Shown here in pieces: positions 1-7,468 of a stretch of DNA of 13,710 nucleotides (its first letter is position 1; each line of letters starts with the position of its first letter). The position numbers were made by a program, and so were the translations under genes. This DNA comes from Candidatus Segetimicrobium genomatis (GTDB lineage Bacteria > Sysuimicrobiota > Sysuimicrobiia > Sysuimicrobiales > Segetimicrobiaceae). Location of the stretch: the NCBI GenBank assembly GCA_005883865.1, contig VBAO01000073.1:1-13710 (forward strand), in the 5' to 3' direction. Below the pieces are notes generated by a model. That model searched no databases and was not told where the DNA came from. It was given only the letters and a program-made list of their open reading frames with translations.

Positions 1-60
1 CCCTTCTTCCTCTTCGATCCGGCCCAGGTCGGCGCGTTGGTGGCGCTCCGGCCGGCCTGA
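1..60 (+). CDS. C-terminal tail of an unidentified upstream gene (partial)
   Basis: The first 57 bases stay open in frame 1 and end in TGA one base before the GTG start of ccmA, so this is probably the last 19 residues (ending LVALRPA) of the preceding operon gene. The tail is too short to assign to a family. Absence of stops over 57 bases is weak evidence at this GC content. The tight junction with ccmA is the main support, and it suggests cotranscription with the cytochrome c maturation genes. Confidence 0.45.
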   Translation, partial: PFFLFDPAQVGALVALRPA

Positions 61-61
61 C

Positions 62-781
62 GTGGCGGCTTCCCAAGACGCGGTGTTCGCGGAAGACCTC
101 TGGCGGAGCCACGGACGCCAGCGCGTCCTGCGCGGGGTGAGCCTGGCCGCGCCGCCCGGAACGTGTCTCGCGATCCTCGGCCCCAACGGCTCGGGCAAGT
201 CGACGTTGCTCCAGATCCTCGGGGCGGCGCTGCGCCCCGGCCGGGGCCGGGTGCGGATCTTCGGGGAAGATCCCTTCGCGAGCCCGGCCGCCCGGGGCAG
301 GATCGGCCTGGTCGGCCACGAGCCGATGTTGTACGGAGGGCTCAGCGTGATCGAGAACCTGCGGCTCCTCGCCGCGCTCTACGGTCTCCGCGACGGACAC
401 GGGCGGGCGGGGCGTATCTGCGACCTCCTGGGGATCGACCGTCCCACGATCCCGGTCCGCCGCCTGTCGCGGGGGGTGCAGCAGCGCGCGGCGCTCGCCC
501 GCGCCCTCCTGCACAGCCCCGCGGTCCTGCTGCTCGACGAGCCGTTCACCGGCCTCGACCCGCGGGGCGCCGACGACTTGCGCCGGATCCTCCGCGAGTT
601 CTGCCGGAATGACGGCGCCGTCATCCTGACGACCCACAGCCCCTCCGAGGCGATCGGCGTCGCCGACCAGGCCGCGGTGCTCGTCACCGGTCGCCTGCCT
701 CCCCCGCGTCCGTTGAGAGGAGAGACCGTCGAGACGCTCAGGGCGTGGTACACGGGCGCCGCCGAGGGAGCGGGTCGATGA
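62..781 (+). CDS. ccmA: Cytochrome c maturation ABC transporter ATP-binding protein CcmA
   Basis: This is the ATPase of the CcmAB(CD) complex. In the known pathway, ATP hydrolysis releases heme-loaded CcmE from CcmC on the outer side of the membrane. The 239 residues match the usual NBD size. Visible motifs are Walker A GPNGSGKST (40-48), a variant ABC signature LSRGVQQR (135-142; second Gly of LSGGQ is Arg), Walker B VLLLDEP (155-161), the D-loop at GLD and the switch His192 in TTH. The Q-loop position reads VGHEP, with His86 in place of Gln. A GH at this place is typical of CcmA and separates it from general ABC transporters. The GTG at 62 directly follows the upstream stop and gives a normal-length N terminus. 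Its stop overlaps the ccmB ATG as ATGA. The assignment is firm because ccmB, ccmC, ccmD, ccmE and ccmF follow. Confidence 0.95.
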   Translation: MAASQDAVFAEDLWRSHGRQRVLRGVSLAAPPGTCLAILGPNGSGKSTLLQILGAALRPGRGRVRIFGEDPFASPAARGRIGLVGHEPMLYGGLSVIENLRLLAALYGLRDGHGRAGRICDLLGIDRPTIPVRRLSRGVQQRAALARALLHSPAVLLLDEPFTGLDPRGADDLRRILREFCRNDGAVILTTHSPSEAIGVADQAAVLVTGRLPPPRPLRGETVETLRAWYTGAAEGAGR

Positions 782-1446
782 GGGCGCTCCTCGCCCTCAT
801 CTGGAAGGATCTCGTCATCGAGGCCCGGACACGAGAGATCGTGACCGCGATGAGCCTCGTGGCGTTCCTCGCCCTCGTCATCTTCAGCCTCGCGCTGGGC
901 CCGTCCGCGCATCTGGTGGCCGCCGCCGCGCCGGCCGCGGTGTGGGTGACGGTGTCGTTCGCGGCGACCCTCGGGCTCGCCCGCGCGCATGCCCTCGAGC
1001 AGGAGGGCCAAGCCCTGCGGGGCCTCCTGATGACCCCGGTCGGCCGCCACATCCTCTACCTCGGCAAGTGCGGCGCCAACCTGGCGATGGTGCTGGTGCT
1101 GCAGCTCGTGGTGGCCGGCGCGGCCGCCGTGCTGTTCACCGGAGCCTTCGCCCGGCACTGGGCGGGTCTCGCCCTGCCGCTCGCCCTGGGTGCGGTCGGA
1201 TTCACCGCGGCGGGGACGCTGCTGGGGGCGATCGCGGCCGAGACGCGCCTGCGGGAGGTGCTGCTGCCGATCCTGCTCTTGCCGGTGGTGGTGCCGGTGA
1301 TCATCCTGTCCCTCGCCGGCGTCAACGCGGTCCTCGAGGAGCGCGGGTTGCCGGAACTCCTGCGTTCGTTGAAACTGCTCGGGGCGGTTGATATCATCTT
1401 CGTGATGCTCGGCGTGTGGCTCTTTGCCTACGTGGTGGAGGATTAG
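778..1446 (+). CDS. ccmB: Heme exporter/cytochrome c maturation permease CcmB
   Basis: CcmB is the membrane subunit partnering CcmA; its transported substrate is unsettled, but it is needed to release heme-CcmE. The 222-residue product matches E. coli CcmB (about 220). Six hydrophobic segments are visible (about 22-40, 46-66, 99-120, 127-153, 160-181 and 200-219). The family signature between helices 2 and 3 is present: an FA...R...E.E...LRGLLMTP block (about 61-87) ending in a Lys before helix 3. The frame is open farther upstream to 745. The ATG at 778 is preferred because it overlaps the ccmA stop (ATGA), follows the purine-rich GAGGGAG, and begins at the usual family N terminus (RALLALIWKDL). 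The stop is immediately followed by the ccmC GTG. Confidence 0.94.
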   Translation: MRALLALIWKDLVIEARTREIVTAMSLVAFLALVIFSLALGPSAHLVAAAAPAAVWVTVSFAATLGLARAHALEQEGQALRGLLMTPVGRHILYLGKCGANLAMVLVLQLVVAGAAAVLFTGAFARHWAGLALPLALGAVGFTAAGTLLGAIAAETRLREVLLPILLLPVVVPVIILSLAGVNAVLEERGLPELLRSLKLLGAVDIIFVMLGVWLFAYVVED

Positions 1447-2118
1447 GTGATTCGGTCCGCCGACGTCGCCCTCGCATCAGGATCGTGCGTCGCGATGCTC
1501 CTCGCCCTTTACGGCGCCTTCGTGTTCGCCCCCACCGAGCTGGTCATGGGCGACGTCCAGCGCATCTTCTACGTGCACCTGCCGCTCGCGTGGATCGGGT
1601 TCGTGGCGTTTGGGCACGCCTGCTGGGCGGGGATCCAGTACCTCAGGATCGGCCGCCGGGAGTGGGACGCGGTGGGCGCCGCGGCGGCGGAGATCGGCGT
1701 GCTGTTCAGCACCCTGGTCATCGTGACCGGCTCCCTCTGGGCCCGCCCGGTCTGGGGAACGTGGTGGACGTGGGACCCGCAGCTCGTCACGTACCTGATC
1801 CTCTGGTTGATCTACGTCGGATACCTGGTACTGCGGAGCGCGGCCGGCGACGACCCGCGCCGCGCGCGGTTCGCCGCGGTCTTCGCGATCGTCGGGTTCG
1901 TGGATGTCCCGCTCGTCTGGCTCTCCGCGCGCTACCTCCGCGCCCTCTCCCCGGTGATCTTCACCTCGCGCAGCATCGGCCTCGCTCCGCCGATGGCGTG
2001 GGCGCTCGGCGCGGGGCTCGTGGCCTGGAGCCTGTTCTATTGTGCGTTGTTCCGATCGCGGCTCCGGCTCGGGGTGCTCGAGGCCGAAGTGGCGGCGCTG
2101 GCCGGCGAGGGCGACTAG
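1447..2118 (+). CDS. ccmC: Heme-handling protein CcmC, variant lacking the second axial His
   Basis: CcmC loads heme onto CcmE at the outer face of the membrane. The 223 residues hold six hydrophobic segments and the tryptophan-rich heme-handling motif WGTWWTWDPQL (103-113). The first axial His is present as H44 in FYVHLP, matching E. coli His60. The second, E. coli His184 in WWNTLHQG, aligns without gaps to RALSPV, so Ser168 (TCC, 1948-1950) occupies the position. The flanking DVPLVWLSARY matches the family closely (E. coli NLPIIHYSVEW), so the alignment is secure. The remaining frame looks intact, which argues against a pseudogene. The GTG start at 1447 abuts the ccmB TAG. The protein belongs to the CcmC/CcmF/CcsA heme-handling superfamily; its length and position between ccmB and ccmD identify it as CcmC. 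Confidence 0.93.
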   Translation: MIRSADVALASGSCVAMLLALYGAFVFAPTELVMGDVQRIFYVHLPLAWIGFVAFGHACWAGIQYLRIGRREWDAVGAAAAEIGVLFSTLVIVTGSLWARPVWGTWWTWDPQLVTYLILWLIYVGYLVLRSAAGDDPRRARFAAVFAIVGFVDVPLVWLSARYLRALSPVIFTSRSIGLAPPMAWALGAGLVAWSLFYCALFRSRLRLGVLEAEVAALAGEGD

Positions 2119-2139
2119 GCCGGTGCGCCTCTCACCCCG

Positions 2140-2310
2140 ATGACCTACTTGTTCTGGGCATCCGCCGTGGTGTGGGTCGGGATCTTCCTCTACCTCTACG
2201 GATTGGTCCGGCGCAGCCGGGCCCTCGAGCACGAGGTCGCGGCGTTGCGCGATCGATCGGACGGGCGGAGCGGCGCGGCAGGCGGGCGGTCCCGCGCGGG
2301 GCATCCGTGA
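2140..2310 (+). CDS. ccmD: Small cytochrome c maturation protein CcmD
   Basis: This 56-residue gene begins MTYLFWASAVVWVGIFLYLY. A single N-terminal membrane helix (about 3-22) is followed by a basic stretch (VRRSRALEHEVAAL) predicted to form a cytoplasmic amphipathic helix, which is the CcmD layout. In known systems CcmD stabilises the CcmA-CcmB-CcmC-CcmE complex and helps release holo-CcmE. It sits between ccmC (21-base gap) and ccmE, as in classical ccm operons. Its TGA overlaps the ccmE GTG (GTGA). The last 20 or so residues are Gly/Arg-rich and look disordered. CcmD families are short and poorly conserved, so position counts for much of the call. Confidence 0.88.
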   Translation: MTYLFWASAVVWVGIFLYLYGLVRRSRALEHEVAALRDRSDGRSGAAGGRSRAGHP

Positions 2311-2720
2311 CCTCCCCCCGGCGCCCGATCGCGTTCGCCCTGGGGGTGCTGGTCTTCGTCCTCGCGCTGGCCTACCTCGTCTACGGCGGGATCCAGCAGG
2401 GGGCGGCGTACTGGGTGACGGTGGGCGAACTCCGGCAGGCCACCGGAGCGGCCGCCCGGGCCCGGGTGCGGCTCGGCGGGACGGTCGCCCCCGGCTCGGT
2501 GGCCTGGGACGCCTCCCACCGGCATCTGCGGTTCGCGGTGACCGACGGAACGGAGTCCGTTCCGGTCCGGTACAGCGGGGTCGTGCCCGACATCTTCGCC
2601 GCCGGCCGGCAGGTCGTCGTGGAGGGCGCGCTGGCGCCCGACGGGACGTTCGCCGCCACGACGCTGCTGGCCAAGTGCCCGACCAAGTATCTCCCCGCGG
2701 ATCAGCCGGGAGCGCGGTAG
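2307..2720 (+). CDS. ccmE: Periplasmic heme chaperone CcmE, Cys-type (CxxxY)
   Basis: CcmE carries heme from CcmC to the CcmF ligation site. The 137-residue product has an N-terminal membrane anchor (about 8-27), then a beta-rich OB-fold domain (about 45-120) with family landmarks such as VRLGG, VPVRYSGVVPDIF and VVVEG. The heme-attachment site reads LLAKCPTKYLP, so Cys124 and Tyr128 form a CxxxY motif in place of the HxxxY of E. coli (His130). Cys-type CcmE is known from archaea, some Deltaproteobacteria and Gram-positive bacteria, where accessory Ccm genes are often missing. The frame is open far upstream across ccmC, but the start is taken as GTG 2307, which overlaps the ccmD stop and leaves the usual short cytoplasmic N terminus. 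Confidence 0.94.
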   Translation: MTSPRRPIAFALGVLVFVLALAYLVYGGIQQGAAYWVTVGELRQATGAAARARVRLGGTVAPGSVAWDASHRHLRFAVTDGTESVPVRYSGVVPDIFAAGRQVVVEGALAPDGTFAATTLLAKCPTKYLPADQPGAR

Positions 2721-2726
2721 CGGACG

Positions 2727-4715
2727 ATGGCTGATCTCGGCCGGTTCGGCCTCCTCGGCGCGCTCGCGCTGGCGCTGTACGCCGTCGCGGCCGCCGCCCT
2801 CGGCGGACGGGCGCAGCGGTGGGAGATCGTCCGGAGCGCGGTGCGGGCGCTGTGGGGGGTGGCCGCGCTCGAGGCCCTCGCGGGTGGCGTGCTCGTGGCC
2901 GCGCTCCTTCGCCGCGACTATTCGTTCGCCTACGTCGCGGGTCACACGCGCGACGCGCAGGCGCTGCTCTACACGGTGACGGCGTTCTGGGGGGGGATGG
3001 AGGGATCGCTGCTCCTCTGGGCGGTCGTGCTGTCAGCGTACTCGCTCGCCGCGCTCCGGTCTGTCGCGCGGGAGCGGCCCCAGCTCCTGGCCGGGGTGGC
3101 GGCGGTGTGCGCCGCCGTCGCCGGTTTCTTCTTGGTCCTCCTGACCTCGGTGGCCTCGCCGTTCGTCACCGTCCCGTTCCCGCCCCAGGACGGCCGGGGG
3201 ATGAACCCCCTCCTGCTCAACCCCTGGATGGCGATCCACCCCCCCGCGCTGTATCTCGGGTTTGTCGGGCTCACCGTCCCCTTTGCGATCGTAATGGCGG
3301 CGCTCTGGTCGGGCGCGGCGGAGGAGGCCGGCGTGCTCCTCGCGCGGCGGTGGATGCTCTGGGCGTGGTACTGCCTGAGCCTGGGGTTGGGGTTCGGCGC
3401 GAAGTGGTCCTACGTCGTGCTGGGGTGGGGCGGGTACTGGGCCTGGGACCCGGTGGAGAACGCGGCGCTGATGCCGTGGCTGGTGGCCACCGCGTTCCTC
3501 CACTCGGTGATGATCCAGGAGCGGCGCGCGATGCTGCGGCAGTGGACGGTGGTCCTCGTCGTGCTGGCGTTTGGGTTGTCGATCTTCGGCACGTTTCTCA
3601 CGCGCAGCGGCGTGCTGAGCAGCATCCACTCGTTCACCCAATCGCCGCTCGGGGGCTACTTCCTGGCGTTTCTCGCGATCGCGATGCTCGCGGCGTTCGG
3701 GCTCGTGGCGTCGCGCTGGGAGGCGTTGCGCAGCCCCAACGTCCTCGACTCGGCGCTCTCTCGGGAGAGCGCGTTCCTGTTCAACAACGTCGTCCTCCTC
3801 ACCATCGCCTTTGCGGTGTTCCTGGGCACCGTGTTCCCGGTGCTCTCGGAGGCCCTGACCGGGCGGCGGATGAACGTCGGCCCGCCGTTCTTCGACCACA
3901 TCGTCACCCCGCTCGCGCTCGGCCTCCTGCTGCTGATGGGGATCGGCCCGCTGATCGCGTGGCGGCGCGCGTCGGCGGAGAGTCTCCGGACGAGCTTCCT
4001 CACCCCCGGGGCGGCCGGTGTGGTCGTCGGGTTGGCGCTGACCGCGGCCGGAATGCGTCCCCCCGGGGCGGTGCTGGCGTTTGCGCTCTGCGGCTTCGTC
4101 GGCGGCACGGTTGCGCTCGAGTTTGCCAGGGGAATCCGCGTGCGCCGGGCCCACCACGCCGAGGGGATCCTCCCCTCACTCGCCGGCCTCGTGCTGCACA
4201 ACCGGCGCCGGTACGGCGGGTACGTCGTGCACCTCGGCATTCTCTTAGTGGTCGCCGGCGTCACCGGGTCCCAGGTGTTCAGCACCCAGCGGGTGGCGAC
4301 CGTCCGGCCGGGGGACGCCGTGCAGATCGCCGGCTACCGGGTGCGGTTCGACGGTCTCGAGCAGGCGACCCGGGAGGGCGCGCTGGTCGTGTCCGCCCGG
4401 CTGCGGGCGTTCGCCGGGACGAGGGATCTCGGGCCGCTCGAAGCGCGGAAGAACCTGTATCTCGCGGACTCGGAGGCGACCACCGAAGTCGCCCTTCGGA
4501 GCACGCCGCGGGACGACCTCTACGTGGTCCTGACGGGGTGGACCGCCGGAGGCGACGCGACCCTCCGCCTCCTCGTGAACCCGCTCGTGATGTGGATCTG
4601 GGCCGGCGGCCTCGTGCTCTCGTTCGGGGCGGTGCTCGCGATGCTCCCCGAACGGCGCCCGGTTCCCGTGCTCGTCGAGGCGCCCGCCGGCGCCTGGAGC
4701 CCCGGGGGACCATGA
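2727..4715 (+). CDS. ccmF: Cytochrome c heme lyase subunit CcmF
   Basis: CcmF takes heme from CcmE and, with CcmH in classical systems, attaches it to CxxCH motifs of apocytochromes c. The 662 residues (family about 630-680) contain many membrane helices and the WWD motif WGGYWAWDPVENAALMPW (234-251). The four conserved histidines of the E. coli protein are all visible: His171 in AIHPPALYLG, His259 in AFLHSV, His301 in LSSIHSF and His502 in GGYVVHLG. A periplasmic loop (about 515-605) precedes the final helix. Other landmarks are AFWGGMEGSLLLW (87-99) and FLTRSGVLSS. The start is ATG 2727, six bases after the ccmE stop. The stop overlaps the next ATG as ATGA. No ccmG or ccmH is found in the window, so its partner must lie elsewhere or be absent. 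Confidence 0.96.
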   Translation: MADLGRFGLLGALALALYAVAAAALGGRAQRWEIVRSAVRALWGVAALEALAGGVLVAALLRRDYSFAYVAGHTRDAQALLYTVTAFWGGMEGSLLLWAVVLSAYSLAALRSVARERPQLLAGVAAVCAAVAGFFLVLLTSVASPFVTVPFPPQDGRGMNPLLLNPWMAIHPPALYLGFVGLTVPFAIVMAALWSGAAEEAGVLLARRWMLWAWYCLSLGLGFGAKWSYVVLGWGGYWAWDPVENAALMPWLVATAFLHSVMIQERRAMLRQWTVVLVVLAFGLSIFGTFLTRSGVLSSIHSFTQSPLGGYFLAFLAIAMLAAFGLVASRWEALRSPNVLDSALSRESAFLFNNVVLLTIAFAVFLGTVFPVLSEALTGRRMNVGPPFFDHIVTPLALGLLLLMGIGPLIAWRRASAESLRTSFLTPGAAGVVVGLALTAAGMRPPGAVLAFALCGFVGGTVALEFARGIRVRRAHHAEGILPSLAGLVLHNRRRYGGYVVHLGILLVVAGVTGSQVFSTQRVATVRPGDAVQIAGYRVRFDGLEQATREGALVVSARLRAFAGTRDLGPLEARKNLYLADSEATTEVALRSTPRDDLYVVLTGWTAGGDATLRLLVNPLVMWIWAGGLVLSFGAVLAMLPERRPVPVLVEAPAGAWSPGGP

Positions 4716-4837
4716 CCGACGCCGTCATGGTGATCCTTGCCGTGGCGATCGCCGCCTGGGTGCTCGCTCCGCTGCGGCGGCCGGCCGACCCGAGTGCATC
4801 GCGGCGTGGACACGCGGCCCGGGAGTCCGATTCGTGA
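4712..4837 (+). CDS. One-helix 41-residue protein of the ccm operon
   Basis: This small gene starts at an ATG inside the ccmF stop (ATGA) and ends in a TGA that overlaps the next GTG, so both junctions are typical of real, coupled genes. The product begins MTDAVMVILAVAIAAWVLAP, then a basic LRRP and a short polar tail. The predicted form is one N-terminal membrane helix (about 4-21) with a cytoplasmic tail. A hydrophobic helix running into W-x-L-x-P-L-R-R resembles the first membrane segment of CcmI/CycH proteins, which work with CcmF and CcmH. This could therefore be a minimal CcmI-like anchor, but similarity over one helix is weak. No zinc-ribbon cysteines or TPR repeats are present. Function is unknown. 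Confidence 0.62.
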   Translation: MTDAVMVILAVAIAAWVLAPLRRPADPSASRRGHAARESDS

Positions 4838-5775
4838 GGGCGCTGTCGCTCGCCGCGGCGCTCGCCGTTGCGATGCCCGTGCACCCCGCCGCGCCGCCGG
4901 GCGGCCGGATCGAGGGACGGGTGATCGACCGCACCGCACCGCTGCACGCGGTCGCCGGACAGGTGGTGCGCCTCACGATGATCGAGCGGGGCGCGTCCTC
5001 CGAGCGGGGGGCGGTGTCCGACGCCGGCGGGGTGGTCCGGTGGAGCGGGCTGCCGGTCGGGGGGATCCGCGTGTTCGTCCTCAACACCGACTACCGGGGG
5101 GTCCCGTACGCCAGCGACCGGATCGTGCTCGCCGACGCTGCTCCGGCCCGCACGGTCGACTTGGTGGTCTATGAGCCGTCCACGGATCGGTCGGTGATCC
5201 GGGCCACCGTGGCGTTTGCCGTCGTGGACATCGCCAGAGGAGCGATCCGGGTGAGCGCGATCCAACGGTTCGAGAATCCCACGGACCGCGCGGTCCTGAT
5301 TTCCCCCGAGGACCCGCTGGCGTTTCCACTCCCGCCTGGAGCCGGGTCGGTGAGTCCCCTCGCCGGATGGCGGGATCCCCACATCGGCCGAGGCCGGATC
5401 ACGGATGCCTTTCCGCTGCGGCCGGGAAGCGCGCAGGTCGCCTACGCCTACACGCTCGACGCTCGGGAGTCCCATCTGGCGCTGTCGTGGTCGCTCCCGT
5501 ATGGGGCGGAGGATGTCGAGGTGCTCGTCGCCGATGCCGGGGTCGGCGCGGCCGCAGACGGGCTCCGGGCCGAGGGCCCGGTCGCGGGACCGAGCGGACG
5601 GTATCGGCGCTTCGGGGGCGGCCCGATCTCCCCGGGCGGGGAGGTGGTGCTCCGGCTTCGCGGGATCCCGCTGGGGCGTGATCCCTGGCCGGGGACGGTC
5701 GCGGCGGGCCTGGGCCTGATCCTCTGCGTGGGACTCGTCGGGGCGCTGCGGCGACAACGACACCCAGCTCTGTAG
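4834..5775 (+). CDS. Secreted, C-terminally membrane-anchored protein with carboxypeptidase-regulatory-like fold
   Basis: I do not recognise a named family. The 313-residue product has a Sec-type signal (about 1-19, RALSLAAALAVAMPVHPAA). A first beta-rich domain (about 24-112) has the pattern IEGRVIDRT...VAGQVVRLTMI...SDAGGVVRWSGLPVGG, which resembles the carboxypeptidase-regulatory-like or transthyretin-like fold. A second beta-rich domain (about 120-280) follows, then a C-terminal helix (about 286-306) and a short basic tail, so most of it should face outward and be tethered. It has no cysteines apart from one in the last helix and no heme motif. It starts with GTG overlapping the previous stop (GTGA) and closes the ccm gene block. 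It may act in apocytochrome handling or complex assembly, but that is inferred from position only. Confidence 0.75.
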   Translation: MRALSLAAALAVAMPVHPAAPPGGRIEGRVIDRTAPLHAVAGQVVRLTMIERGASSERGAVSDAGGVVRWSGLPVGGIRVFVLNTDYRGVPYASDRIVLADAAPARTVDLVVYEPSTDRSVIRATVAFAVVDIARGAIRVSAIQRFENPTDRAVLISPEDPLAFPLPPGAGSVSPLAGWRDPHIGRGRITDAFPLRPGSAQVAYAYTLDARESHLALSWSLPYGAEDVEVLVADAGVGAAADGLRAEGPVAGPSGRYRRFGGGPISPGGEVVLRLRGIPLGRDPWPGTVAAGLGLILCVGLVGALRRQRHPAL

Positions 5776-5785
5776 GGAGCGATCG

Positions 5786-5806
5786 CCCGCGGCTCGATGC
5801 CGCGGG
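5786..5806 (+). other. Perfect 7-bp hairpin between the ccm block and the cytochrome complex
   Basis: CCCGCGG at 5786-5792 pairs perfectly with CCGCGGG at 5800-5806 around a 7-base loop. It lies in the 67-base gap after the 313-residue gene and before the diheme cytochrome c. There is no T-run after it, so it is not a standard rho-independent terminator. It may be a processing or attenuation element, or chance structure in GC-rich DNA. Confidence 0.35.
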
Positions 5807-5842
5807 GCGCAGGCCGTCGCTGGAGGAGACCTGAGCGTCCCC

Positions 5843-6760
5843 GTGGAAACACCATGGCCCGTGCCCGGTCCAAGGCGCGCACCTCGCGGCGTTCCCGTAG
5901 CAGCTCCACCCCTTCGCCCTCGAATTCTGATGGCGCTCGTCGGGGCGCTGGCCCTCGCCGGCTGCCAGCCCGCCGTCGACGTTTCGCGGGCCAAGGTGGA
6001 CCGTCGCCTCCCCCCCGCGGAGGAGGTGTTGATCCCGCTCGTCATCGACGAAGACTGGCGGCCGATCGTCCCGGACGCCATCCAGGGCAAGCAGGTCTTC
6101 GACGCCAACTGCGCGGTCTGCCACGGCGCGAGCGGCGACGGGAACGGCCCGATGGCGCCCACGCTCAAGGCGCCGGACGTCGACGTCCTCACCGCGTTTC
6201 TCAGCTTCTTTCACGTCGAGCTCCAGCGGCCGCCGCTTCCCAGCAAGCCCATCAACTTCCACAACCGGGACCTGGAAAATGTGATCACCCCCGCGATCCT
6301 GTACGAGACCGTGACCCAGGGGCGGCCCCACACGGCGATGCCGGCGTTCGGTCCCGAGGCCTCCTTCGGCGCCAACAAGGCGCAGACGTTGACCAACAAG
6401 GAGCGCTGGGACGCGAACGCCTATGAGATGACGTTCCGGACCACGCCCGAAGAGCTCAGCGCGGCCAAACAACTGTACGAGGGCCAGTGCGCGGAGTGCC
6501 ACGGGGTGAGCGGGGATGGGAAGGGTCCTCGGGGGCCGGAGATGGCCGCGTCCCTGTGGTCCTGGGCGCGCGGGGAGGGGCCGGGCATCTTCACCGACAT
6601 CAACTACATCGTGCAGCACAACCCGAGCGAGCTCACCAACGTCGTCCTCGACGGGCACGTTCTGATGCCATCGTACCGGGGCAAGCTGACCCAGGCGGAG
6701 ATCGATGGGCTGGTGGACTACATCTACACGTTCTTCTATGCGCACCCGCCGATCAAGTAA
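5843..6760 (+). CDS. Diheme cytochrome c lipoprotein of the Rieske/cytochrome b complex
   Basis: The 305-residue product carries two c-type heme sites, CAVCH (90-94) and CAECH (216-220), each opening a cytochrome c domain with the GxSGDGxGP pattern. Likely distal methionines are Met166 (HTAMPAF) and Met275 (VLMPSY). The N terminus has a basic region, a hydrophobic core (about 28-39) and a lipobox LAGC (38-41), so Cys41 should be lipidated and the protein anchored on the outer surface. It probably takes electrons from the Rieske protein and passes them to a terminal acceptor, like cytochrome c1/f but with two hemes. The start at GTG 5843 is uncertain: GGAGG at 5822-5826 is far upstream, and ATG 5930 would leave almost no positive N region. 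The upstream ccm operon would mature it. Confidence 0.9.
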   Translation: METPWPVPGPRRAPRGVPVAAPPLRPRILMALVGALALAGCQPAVDVSRAKVDRRLPPAEEVLIPLVIDEDWRPIVPDAIQGKQVFDANCAVCHGASGDGNGPMAPTLKAPDVDVLTAFLSFFHVELQRPPLPSKPINFHNRDLENVITPAILYETVTQGRPHTAMPAFGPEASFGANKAQTLTNKERWDANAYEMTFRTTPEELSAAKQLYEGQCAECHGVSGDGKGPRGPEMAASLWSWARGEGPGIFTDINYIVQHNPSELTNVVLDGHVLMPSYRGKLTQAEIDGLVDYIYTFFYAHPPIK

Positions 6761-6832
6761 GAGGGTCGCGGTGAAGAGGGACGGGGACCAACCCGTAGCG
6801 AACTGCCCTGTGTCTGACAGGAAGGGGGTACC

Positions 6833-7468
6833 GTGACGCTCGGCCGGCGCAAAGTGTTGAAGGTCCTGACGGCGATCCCCGTGCTCGGGGGACTCGTCGC
6901 GGTGCTGTCGCCGCTGTTCCGGTACCTGAAGCCGAACGACGGCCCGTGGCAGATCTTCACGGTTGCGCCGGACATCCCCAAGGGCGGCGACCAGGTGGTC
7001 GGGAAGACCACGGCGCTCGCCAAGCCATGGGATTTCTTCTACTTCACCTACGTGCAGAAGTTCGTCCAGTACGACCCGACGGGGTACAAGGCCACCAACA
7101 TTCCCGGGGTGGCCGTCAGGCTCCCGCACAAGGTGAAGTTCGAGAACCTCCAGGGGTATACCGGGTACAAGGAGGAGACGGACATCGCGCTCTTCCAGCG
7201 GATCTGCCCGCACCTCGGGTGCATCTTCAACTACATTCCCGACTGGCGCGAGGTGCAGAGCGGGTACGGAGGGTATACCCCCCCCGAGGCCGAGAAACAC
7301 GCGCTCATGGGGTGTCCGTGTCACCTCAGCATCTACGATCCATCGTATCCGGGCGACCCGGGGAACCGCATCTCCGGGCCCGCCCCTCGGGGCGCCCGGT
7401 ACTTCCAGTTCGAGATCCGCGGCGAGGACATCGTCGTGGTCGGGGCGGAACTGGGGGCGATCGCCTAG
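6833..7468 (+). CDS. Rieske [2Fe-2S] protein with Tat-type signal anchor
   Basis: This is the high-potential electron acceptor of a quinol-oxidising cytochrome b complex. Of 211 residues, the N terminus has a twin-arginine-like GRRKVLKVL followed by a hydrophobic helix (about 11-28), consistent with Tat export and a retained membrane anchor. The cluster ligands are in CPHLGC (125-130) and CPCHLSIYD (161-169): Cys125, His127, Cys161 and His164, with Cys130 and Cys163 as the expected disulfide. Ser166 and Tyr168, which raise the potential in high-potential Rieske proteins, are both present. The two motifs are separated by 30 residues, longer than the 13 or so of mitochondrial and b6f proteins. 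GTG 6833 is preceded by a strong AGGAAGGGGG (6819-6828). The stop abuts the GTG of the next gene, so it is coupled to cytochrome b. Confidence 0.94.
   Translation: MTLGRRKVLKVLTAIPVLGGLVAVLSPLFRYLKPNDGPWQIFTVAPDIPKGGDQVVGKTTALAKPWDFFYFTYVQKFVQYDPTGYKATNIPGVAVRLPHKVKFENLQGYTGYKEETDIALFQRICPHLGCIFNYIPDWREVQSGYGGYTPPEAEKHALMGCPCHLSIYDPSYPGDPGNRISGPAPRGARYFQFEIRGEDIVVVGAELGAIA

Noticed and set aside
1416..2306. Upstream extension of the ccmE frame across ccmC, suggesting a large fusion
   Set aside because: The upstream part is Arg/Pro-rich and overlaps ccmC in another frame. The CcmE family N terminus begins at GTG 2307, which overlaps the ccmD stop.
4279..6192. Long - strand open frame (637 codons) opposite ccmF and the 313-residue gene
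   Set aside because: Same reason: composition is typical of a shadow frame, and it spans several + strand gene boundaries.
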